The notes below the pieces were generated by a model. The model did not search any database and had not been told where the DNA came from. It was given only the letters and a program-made list of their open reading frames with translations. This document shows, in pieces, positions 22,901-32,546 of a DNA stretch of 64,000 nt (its first letter is position 1; each line of letters starts with the position of its first letter). Where the stretch lies: NCBI RefSeq assembly GCF_020921035.1, contig NC_063160.1:2934501-2998500 (forward strand). Direction: 5' to 3'. This DNA comes from Rhodamnia argentea (Eukaryota > Streptophyta > Magnoliopsida > Myrtales > Myrtaceae). Made by a program: the position numbers and the translations under genes.

Positions 22901-25900
22901 ATTGTCTTCATCTAGAAATCAACAGTGAAATAAATTTTTAGAAAGCAGCACATACTGACAAGCATTTGACTTACATGCACTTGACTTACATGCACTCCAG
23001 AGGATGCATGACAAATAATTGAAACACAAAATCAAGATTGCAGCATAGGGTGAACAATCTTAAAAGTCATCTGACAAGGTCAGATAGAACTCTTTAATAG
23101 ATGCTGAAGTTGTCAGGTCCATGCAAAGTAACCTTTCACATAATTAACTCTTTTCTAGCGAGCAAACATAGCAGAACTAGCCCAGACAGAATGTGCATGG
23201 TTCAAAGTTTCTCATATATTCTTCATGATTGCTCGTTAGTGATGCCATAAAATTTGTACCATAACAGTGTAATAGACTATAGTTGCACGCATGACTCTCC
23301 TCTGACATGGCTCTTAAGTGACAAATAGAAGGAAGAGCTTTGAATCAACAAACGGAAAATACCTTCTATGCTGGCTGTGACCTTTGGAATTTCATTCTGT
23401 TGGGAAAGCCATGAATTTTGTACCGAAATAATATCAGCACCATTTTCACATTGAGAGTATGCTTTGAGAAGTTCCCTGAATTAAATAAACCCCCAAGCAG
23501 GTTATTAAATTGGTTATGAAGGTAACATGCAATTACTGCACCATATCAGCGGGATCACCCTGCAAAAAGTTATTAATGCACTAGACATTCTTTTTCGATA
23601 ATTTCACAACCAACCTTTTCTTCCTTGGAATTTGTGACAGGCCAAGCGGGCTTTCTGTCAGTATCTCAACAATCTCAATGATTCCACTGTGATTGTGTAA
23701 ATGATGGAAGAGACATAATCCTATTGTTAGGCGCAAAGAAAAATCCCCACACATTTAGCCCAACCAATGACAGCACAACCTAATAACCCAGCATCTGTGT
23801 TTTGAAAATCAGACTGCAGTAAGGCCATGTGAGGATTCATGAGTTCATTGATTGAGCCATCGGCCCAATAACATCGATATTTTAGGGGCTAAAGATACTA
23901 AACCTAATGGCTCCTGACCAAACTGACATCTGCTCCAAGTGACAAAATCTCACCAGCTTCTACACCTTCTTTTTCGATAATTTCACAACTAGCCCTTCCT
24001 TCCTTGGAATTTGTGACAGGCCAAGCTGGCTCTCTGTCAGTGTCTCAACAATCTCAATGATTCCACTGTGATTGTGTAAATGATGGAAGAGACAATATCC
24101 TATTAATATGCTCTTAGAAAAATCCCCATACGTTTAGCCCAACTAATGTCGGCACAACCTAATAACCCAGCATCTGTGTTTTGAAAATCAGACTGGAGTA
24201 AGGCCATGTGAGGATTCATGAGTCCACTGATTGAGCCATCGGCCAGATAACATCGATTTTTTAGGGGCTAAAGATACTAAACCTAATGGCTCCTCACCAA
24301 ATTGGCATCTGCTCCAAGTGAAAAAATCTCACTCTTTGGCTTCTTAAGGGGATAAGTTAAATTCCCTTCTCCTTTTGTTTGCAAATTTGTGTAAAGTGTA
24401 CACACATATAGCATAAGTGTGGAAGTATTATCTCATATCGCTTGACAACGGGTCCTAAATACTCTTTATATTCATGTGGTCTCCCTCTACCTACAAGTTT
24501 AAGCTTTAGGGTTGGACTTTCTAACATGGCATCAAAGCCTGTGCTAACCCTTTCGCGAATGTGCGTGGTAAAATTCCATGTGAATGTGCGTAGTCAAAAA
24601 TTTCACGTGCCGCTCATAATTCGGCTTGCATGTGAGGAGGGGTGTTGAAGTATTATCCCACATCGCTTGACAACATGTCCTAAATGCTCTGTATATTCAT
24701 GTGCTCTCCCTCCACCTATAAGTTTAAGCTTTTGTGTTGGACTTTCTAATAATAAGTATACATGCCTCGTTGCTAAGAGAATGCTCTGAACTGAAGCCTC
24801 AATAAATCATACAATCTTCCTGAACCATTGAAAAAAGCAGGGGTTCAAGCGCTTTTCTACACACACTCTCTTAAATTTTATCAAAGCCTTATCTGGCTCA
24901 TCTGCCAACTACATCAACAGGGTCCAGTGGTCCACTTGATTCACTAGCATCCTAAAGAAGGAAATGTTTCTGGACTCAAATGTGGGTTTGTACCCAACTT
25001 GTTAGAATGGCTGGACCTATCCAGTACTGGAAGAATACCCAGGACCAATCCGGCACTAGAAGAATACCCAAGAATATAGATCCACAATAAGGTTGCCACA
25101 GAGGAATAATGCCTCCACAGAAATCATCACCTCTTCTAAACATCCCTTCCACCCTCCCCACATGCATACAAAAAAGAAAAGAAGACAAGAGTAGCAAATG
25201 AATATAGAGGAACAAAAAAAGAAAAGAAAAAAAACCTCCATGCAACCCCCATGAGAGAGAGAGAGAGAGAGAGTCCAGTACCTATTTAGAGAAAGAAAAG
25301 CATGACCCCACTTGAACTTTCCCAGCAACAAATTTGCAGTTTCCTCTTCTCCACTGCGAATGAACATCAAAGGATCAAACAGGCACCTATCCTTGTGAAA
25401 TTAATCACTTCTACAGATCGAGAGACAAAACTGAAATGTCAAATACTGCTGAAACCTAAATTCCCAGAGACAAATATAGGGCGACAACCTCCCACAAGGA
25501 AAAAACACAAATTAAAGAACTCGAAAATGATATGCCACTGGCCAAAGTTAAAAGACTATTTGAAAAAGGAATGAATATTTCTCTTCTTAAAGACTAAACT
25601 AGTGGGCAACAAAATTTTAAACCCAACAACTTGGAAACTGTCTTGCTCAATTAATATAATCTGTGCAGACATATACCATCATAAAAAGGGTTCAAGTATT
25701 ACTCATAAGTCTCTGATCTTATGAAGGTAAAGTTCTCGTCAACCTCTGAGCATGCTATACAGTATAGCTCAAATACTCAATCACCAACTGATGAGTCTAA
25801 TAGTTCTTCTATCAGAGAGAACCAGGAATTTATGCCTGCTCAGCCACTTCAAACTCATGCAATTTCAAAGTTATCAATGACATTAATATCAACACAAAGC

Positions 25901-28900
25901 ACAGACTACTACAGTTGCCGTATGGTAATCATGTGCTCTTGCAAAATCGCTCTCAAGTCTATTTTCAGAAAGATCAACACCAATTTCAGCTTTTAGTACA
26001 CAAGAGTGTTTAAGAGATGGTATGAGGATCCAATGCATGGCATTTATAGTATATTGTATCATTAAAAATTTGTAAAGATATAGCAAAAGGAGAGGAAAAA
26101 CATTTCCTTTGAGCAGAATAAATACCATATTATGAGAGCGGCAGATAGTGCCTCAACACATGATAGCTCACACGGTCGACCATAATTTACTGGGTTAGCT
26201 GCTACAAGCCATGGCACTGCAGTTACAATTGACATGTTGCTTTCAAGAAAGGAGTATAATATAGCAGATGAAATTTGATGAGGGATGCATGAGATGTGAA
26301 TTACTATGAGGAAACCAAACCTTGATAAAATAAAAATCAACCTTCAGGATAAGTTAAATCCTCAAGAGAGTATGACCCCAAAAAAAAAAAAAAAATGATC
26401 AGGAGAAGGTTAAAGTTTATCCAGGGCAAAGAGTGAACAATACTTTTGATATTATAACTACAGCTGATAGTTGCATCTATAGCTGTTTCGCAACATTTAA
26501 TAAGTTAACTTGATTCACAGCTAGAAAAAAGATTACCTCAGTCACTGCCTTTCTAAAACCTTCGCACATTAATTACAGACCGCAGATCCTTGAGAAAGAA
26601 ATATCTGTGAATACTTTACCTAATTGCAAGTTCACGCGGCTCCAGCCTTCATATAAGTCGAGTTATATTTTACTTATGTTAATTTAAAAACAAAAACTCC
26701 AGAAAGGCACCAAAACACAACAAGAAATGTTACGAGACAGCATTTTCTTTCTTATTGGACTGACCGAGTCCTAGTCCTAAAATAATGTCAGTAAGCTATT
26801 TAGGTAAAAACAGATGAGCCATAACTAGAACAACTTACTCAGAGAAAAGGTCCTTTATTGTTACACTCATTGTATGTGATTTGCCGTAGCAACATGTATC
26901 AACTTCAGATTCTTTGGAAGCCTAAAACATTACATGAGAAAAGAACTACTGGACAGAGCACTTTTTTTTTTTTTGGGGGTCAAAACAGACAGCACTTGAC
27001 TAAGCATAAATTTGAAGAAGATATTAATGTGTAGTATTCTACAATCCCTTTCCTTGTCAGCTATTGTTAATCTTCGAAGGTGCAGATTGGTAAAGGTTAC
27101 TATGAAAAGCAAGAAATTCATGGGAAAGAAGTCAACACACTGCCAAAAGAGATGAAAATAAACATATAAGACGCCCAAACATTCAGATAAATTCATAAAG
27201 AATATGAACTTCAGCAACAAAATCCACGAGTCTGTATAGACTGCATCGACTGTGTGACATGTGACTAATCAGAAAATAAATTGACAAACAAAGGACCATA
27301 CAGAGGCGTGGAGAAGAACACCGCAGTTTTATGAAAGGTACATCACTCAAGCGTGCCCACGAACAGTCAACGACAGCCAATCCTTTCTTCTTGATTAAGT
27401 TGTAGTCTTCTTTCGAGACACACTGTTTCCCAACAGGACTGTATGAAATATAGTATAAGAGTCAGTGCATCTCTCCAGGATAAGACTCAGTTTTTATGAA
27501 TGTAATCATAGGATGGTTCCAAATTAAATATTCCAAGAAGTGCTTTTGCTTGATAGTGGCTCTAAGACTCCAACAAAGCATGCTAGAAGCTTCGATTTTT
27601 GAGACATGATAGCTATAAGAGATCAAGATATTGATCTTACCAAATTATCTAAACATTTGATTGAAAAGTTGAATTAACTCCATCAGGTTAGAACATATTC
27701 TACAACAGCTCCATAAGCATACGTGACACCTACAATGCAAAAGGTATGATAAAGCACATATGAACTGTTAATGAGTGTATTCGGTTAAAAGGTATTTCTG
27801 TCTTTCTGTACTACCATCATATGTTCTAAATATACTAGAACGCCACAGTGGATGAAGGATTTTTCAGTTTCTCTCCTCTCTACTCTTCACTTTTCTCTTG
27901 TTCTTTTATCTTTCACATGGCAACAGAGAATTCAAACGAGAAATCGAACGCTCCTTCATGCACTAATAAAAATGAACATACGATGGTAGCACATGAAGAC
28001 AAAAAGACCATACATTCACAAACATGAACCGTTACATTGATCCTTACATACCTCAAAGCAATGCCACCAAATCCACTATTCACGCGCAGCTCCTGCAAGG
28101 TTTTTTCATCAATCAAATGACTGCATTTAATAAACAGTTTATCACACAGGACTTCACAAGGTATCCAGAATCATCTTTATATCATAAAATATCGTGCAAA
28201 TAGCATCTTACCAATCATAATATGTCCAACTAAATCATATACAATTATATGCCGATTTGCAGAGAAAAAAGCACCCATTCAGCATATTGCCTTCATGTCA
28301 GGCAACTTTAGCTAATTTTTTGTCCTAGTTTTATATCAGTGACTCTGGAAATCACTATGCATTGTCCTATATAATTCCTGGCTAGTTCAGTTGAAACAAG
28401 ACAGACAAAATCGTACCTCAAGAGACTAATTCTACTCAAGCACTTACAAAGCATCAAAAGTATATTACACTTCAAGCAATGTTGGACCTCAAAAGAGCAG
28501 CTAAAATACATTGATAGATTGCAGTCTCGAGGTTCTAGCAACTACAGCTATCCTCTCTGCATGGACTAGTTGGAAAGAAGGCTTTTTGAATTTGGGTCCT
28601 ACGTTGAGCTGATTAAGAAAGATGGCATAAAGAATGGTCTGAAATTTCATCCCAATCTTGCGCAGGTAATGCTCCAGTGCTCCCAAATCCCAGAAAAGGC
28701 TCCACACCTCCAACAAACCAACTAGAAGCTCTAATAAACTAACTGATCCAAAGCAAGTAAAAGAAACCAACTGCAAGCTCTACCAAATCTTCTGAAGAAA
28801 GGAAGGGGCAGAAACTCCTCATCCATGGACTGAACACCGTAATAGTCAGAGAAGGAAGATGCCAGTGGACAGATATGCTAGATATTGATGCCGTTCAAGG

Positions 28901-30397
28901 AAAAAGGAATGGAACATATTAGCTTTTATATACATATAAGTACTCAGTGGATGTAGACTAATTTCTCTCAAATACTATGAACTTATTTGGTTTTTGGCTG
29001 GTTTATTTGCTGACATGGTATTAGATGTTCAAAAGGCACTTTCACAAAATTCAACATTCACAATTATCTTCTAACTAGTGTGGACTCATTTGGTTTTGGG
29101 GTTGTTTAATTTGCTGACATTCGATAACCTGCATTAAATGTTCAAAAGTCACTTTAGCAAAACATATTATCAATAGAATGGTCACTCCAAATGCGGCTTG
29201 AAGTATTTTTTCATGGAAAGTAAAAGGCATCATAGCGATGATATGCATAGAGGAGAATAAACTGGACAGCAATTTTGAAGCAGATACTTTCTTTTAATAA
29301 GCCAAATCTTGAAAGTTTCCGTCCCGTGCACCTTTTCACATCACATTGCCCAAAATCCTGGGGAAAAGAACCATAAGACAAATGAGTCCAACAATGCAAA
29401 CAATGCAGCAAGATATTACATTGATAATGCATATCTATGGAGGTTTATTTCAATCATTTTCAGAGAAAATCAATCCATGATTGTTCAGTAATAATAACTG
29501 ATCGTGGAATTCAATGAAGCACTTAATCGTAACAAGTAACAACGATACCAACGGGAAGTATGCTCCTCTACATCTTACTAATTTAATCTAAATAAAATAA
29601 TCCTCATTTGTACCTTTGAGCACAGAAGGTCTGGATCAAGAAATCCAGCAGAGATAATTTTATCTTTTTCCATGTAAGAGAAACACCATATTGCGAATGC
29701 TGACAAAAGATTTTTTATGCCGAAGGCAGGTAATTAAAAACAAAGTGGCACGGCAAATTTTACAGAAGCCAAGTTGCTTTTCAATCACCCAATTCTCGAG
29801 CCACATTCATAAGCTACACAGGCCATGTTTCATCAATGAAATTGTAACGAATCCACCATTGGAGACAAAAGAGATTATTAGTGAATACAATTAAGAGATA
29901 AACGAATTTCCACAGACGCTAGTAATTTTACCCAAAATCCATAACCAGTTATGTTGACTATTTTGAAGGTTATATAAAAGGCATACCCACATTGCAAGCT
30001 GAATTCTGGGCACTGTACTCTCCTCCTCCTCCTCCTTATCAACTGTGAAAGAAAGAATCTCGTTAAGACTCTATACAGAACAACAACTATTTGAGATCGC
30101 CAAAGCATATGATCAAACAGTTGGTATGCGACTACAAAAACTGTTAAGAAAGAGGAGGGGCTAACCTGGGTCGCTCGGTAGAGACTCATCTTCCCTGCAA
30201 AAGACACTAAAACAGTTGAAAAATAGTCCAAAAAAGTTTTGGGGAAACAAAGACACAGAGCCACAGACAGAGAAGAAAAAGGAAGAGAACTCGAGTGCTC
30301 CAAAGCAGGTGAATTACCTCACAGCCTGATGGGTTTTGCTGGATTGCCCTCTTTGACTGTGATGGTCCTTGAATCGTCCACTTCTGCTTTTGCCCAT
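19929..30397 (-). CDS. TSR3: 18S rRNA aminocarboxypropyltransferase TSR3, ten exons
   Basis: TSR3 transfers the 3-amino-3-carboxypropyl group from S-adenosylmethionine to a hypermodified uridine of 18S rRNA, a late step in small-subunit maturation. Minus-strand exons: 30397-30318, 30194-30166, 30042-29987, 29357-29288, 28092-28052, 27438-27302, 26216-26126, 25353-25282, 23475-23363, 20050-19929; about 269 aa, near the plant family length. Basic N-terminus ([13 protein letters not shown]) and an acidic Glu run, then [90 protein letters not shown] and [10 protein letters not shown]; acidic tail ending DSEDESE. All junction phases agree except exon 4 to exon 5: the only GT donor (GAAA|GTATCTG) leaves one extra base. 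This is a sequence error, an allelic frameshift or unusual splicing. Confidence 0.93.
20832..21691. mobile_element. Non-autonomous MULE-like element in a TSR3 intron
   Basis: Arms of roughly 230 bp are inverted repeats: the left has agaagtccaaaaacttatca and its mirror ends the right side as ...aagttttaggacttct. Both belong to the family of the element at 59254-60033. The core (21120-21400) is GC-rich and contains a short CT microsatellite. The element is flanked by a 19-bp direct repeat with one mismatch, catctgt[c/t]gagataaataa, at 20813-20831 and 21692-21710; its last nine bases (gataaataa) may be the target duplication. No transposase. Confidence 0.75.
22428..22808. mobile_element. hAT-like small inverted-repeat element
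   Basis: Starts gggtgtaactgagtcaagat and ends ...cgactcgattacaccc, inverted with mismatches. The interior repeats 'tcaagctcgag'-like strings in both orientations. The 'ggggtgtaa..cgag' end resembles plant hAT termini. A clear 8-bp target duplication was not found. Confidence 0.5.
23588..24332. repeat. 379-bp tandem duplication in TSR3 intron 8
   Basis: Copy 1 23588-23966, copy 2 23967-24332, head to tail, roughly 90% alike; both start ttctttttcgataatttcac. On the minus strand each copy has an exon-like stretch (copy 1: acceptor-like CACAG, open frame containing [18 protein letters not shown], then a GT); copy 2 keeps the frame with substitutions. It is not part of TSR3 as known, so its coding nature is unproven. 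Confidence 0.85.
24418..24751 (+). mobile_element. TRIM (miniature LTR retrotransposon), complete, 334 bp
   Basis: Two direct terminal repeats of 109 bp (24418-24526 and 24643-24751), both beginning TGT[g/t]GAAGTATTAT and ending ...ggactttctaa[c/t]a. Directly after the left repeat is a primer-binding-like site tggcatcaaagcc (24527-24539), close to the TGGTATCAGAGC complement of initiator tRNA-Met. A purine run gaggagggg (24634-24642) precedes the right repeat as polypurine tract. The 5-bp target duplication ATAAG is perfect (24413-24417, 24752-24756). No coding capacity, as expected for a TRIM. It lies in TSR3 intron 8, antisense to the gene. Confidence 0.92.
24757..25281 (-). other. TSR3 intron 8, part next to exon 8
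   Basis: No gene. A perfect GA run (25254-25273, CT on the gene strand) begins eight bases after the exon 8 donor, similar to the arrangement at POLD4. Confidence 0.7.
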
Positions 30398-31446
30398 GAT
30401 CAAAGAAAGAATGTGAGAGAGCGCTTCTGTTGCGTTGGTTTCGAGCACCTGCTGCTACCGCTAAAGCCAGGAGCCCCACGCTAAAAGGTGTCCGTGTCTT
30501 TGCGTCCTCGGGTCTGCGACGGTAGTAACCTAAACCGGGCGACCCGGACAGCATCCACATCGGTGACCGGGTGAGCACCGGCCCAGTTCAATCCGAGAAC
30601 CAGACCGAACCGAACAATTCAAGGCCGATGCGATTCCCAAAAACTAAACATGTTCCTTAAAAAACAATATAATCACTGGACTCATATATAGTCTAAAATG
30701 AAATAGTGCAACATTAAGGCTTCTTTTGAATGATTTGAAAAATATTTTCCTGAAAATAATCGCTTGTATCATTTAAAATAATTAATCAAATTCATTATCG
30801 ATAATTATTTATCCCTAAATATTTTTTTAGAACAATGAAAATATTATGCGTCATTTATTTTTATAAGCAACATAAATGACTATTTGTAATAAAATACTTT
30901 ACAAATCATTCATTTTTTGTGAAATAAATAGAGCCTTTTGTTCTAAATATTTTTTACTTTTTTAACAAAACAAACAATGGATCGGTTCCCAAAACAGTCT
31001 ATTCGATCCCAATTCTAGTGTTTTTGGGAAAATTTTAAAAAAGAGCTTAAACTACTATCATTTTCTCAAATAAGGATTTAAAGTGAATCTTATTTCAAAT
31101 ATGATTTGAAAAGCCCTCACTTTCTTAAAGACTGGCTTAAAGTGGATTTTTTTTAAAAAAAATAAGGGCTTGAATGGTTATGTCATTCTAAAAAAAAGGC
31201 CTAATCTTACTGATCGATCAAAGGTATTATTTTTTTATTTTTTACCTTTTTCATTTCTTTTTGTTTCTTTATTGAGGCCCCTAGGGGTCCCTTGCCTAGG
31301 CTCTCACTCGGGCTTATCCGGTGGCCGATCATTAGTTAAGACTAGTCACTGGCGAAAAGGAAGGGAAAAAATAAAAAGAAAAGGAAAAATAAAAATGTAA
31401 GGGACAAAAATACCCTTATTTGCCTACTCTAAGCACTTATTTAAAA
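30398..31446. other. TSR3 upstream region with a degenerate repeat
   Basis: 30398-30600 is the GC-richer likely 5' UTR and promoter of TSR3 (minus strand). From about 31020 an AT-rich repeat begins that is an inverted relative of the one at 9890-10450 (36 near-identical bases at 31060-31095). Its right part is cut by the MULE at 31447 and seems to resume at 32279. No gene. Confidence 0.5.
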
Positions 31447-32269
31447 GGGTTAATACCATGAAAAACCCTAAACCGGTACACCCGTGACAAATTTACCCCA
31501 AACTATTTTTTTGACCACGAAAAACCCCAAACCGGTACATATGTGACAAATTTACCCCAAATTATTTTTTTTACCACCAAAAACCCTAAACTGGTATATT
31601 TGTGACAAATTTACCCTAAACTAATTATTTTGACCACGAAATACCCTAAACCGGTACACATGTGACAAATTCACCCCCCGTTAAATCGTCACTTTGTTTT
31701 GGCTTTTGGTCCGCTACGGTATGGGAGGAAACAACCCTTGGTGCTCCACCCATCCGTGCGCTATGGATGGTGTCATCGTACAAGAAGAGACTATTGAAGG
31801 AAGGAGGTTCACGATTTGACATAAATAGGTAAGCCTTAGGAGCAGCCGGCGGCGAAGATCCCGACCATGGAGACCATGGGGATAACCCGGTAACAATGAT
31901 ACGGAAAGCAAGTCTTCGATCTTACAAAGAAATGCGATGGCTCGAAGACCTCGTCTCTAATGCTTTTGCCTTCCACGAGACCGTACCTGTCGGATCCGAA
32001 GATCGCCTATCTCAAATTGATAAACCTGTAACAAATAGAAGGTTAAAACCCCATATTGGTATACCCGTCAACTATCACATGTCACTAAATCAACAATTTG
32101 ATAGTTAAATTTAATAAAAATTAACGGAGGGTAAATTTGTCGCATGTGTACCGGTTTATGATAAATTTGTCACATGTGTACCAGTTTAGGGTTTTTTGTG
32201 GTCAAAAAAATAATTTGGGATAAATTTGTCACAAATGTACCAGTTTGGGGTTTTCCATGGTATTAACCC
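31447..32269. mobile_element. Non-autonomous MULE, 823 bp, perfect 9-bp TSD
   Basis: Left end gggttaataccatgaaaaac and right end ccatggtattaaccc are inverted repeats. The 9-bp target duplication TATTTAAAA is exact (31438-31446 and 32270-32278). The left arm has four tandem units of about 62 bp, each with a cgg/ctggta.. block followed by gtgacaaattta; the right arm has two to three in inverse orientation. The core (31700-32050) has GC-richer unique sequence, possibly captured host DNA, with no transposase. It lies between the divergent promoters of TSR3 and MIC60, nested in an older repeat. Confidence 0.9.
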
Positions 32270-32546
32270 TATTTAAAATAAGATTAATTTTATGCTTATT
32301 TGAACATTTTCCTTTTTTATAACCGATCCATTCTGGAAACCGGCCCGGCCCGATCCCTCCCAGCTGTGCTTGCCAGTAAGGGCTTGCAATGGAGAAGAGA
32401 CAATGCCCACTTCCCGGAGAATCAACCCCTCTCTCTACTGCGACTGAAACGATCCGCCATTCGACCAAAAAAAAAAAAAGAAACGATCCGCCATTGACGA
32501 AGAACAACACTGCTGTCGAACTGAATGAAACGATCCAATTGAAGAG

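Larger units (their letters stand above)
20051..23362 (-). other. TSR3 last intron, 3.3 kb, filled by elements
   Basis: Between TSR3 exons 9 and 10. Holds a MULE-like inverted-repeat element (about 20832-21691) and a hAT-like element (22428-22808); the remainder is AT-rich intron without a supported gene. Confidence 0.8.

Noticed and set aside
24418..24751. Cassandra-type TRIM with 5S rRNA-like LTR
   Set aside because: The LTRs lack recognisable 5S promoter boxes; only the general TRIM structure is supported.
30207..30578. Minus-strand frame of 123 codons at the TSR3 5' end
   Set aside because: It overlaps TSR3 exon 1 in another frame; the TSR3 frame joins correctly to the downstream exons and this one does not.
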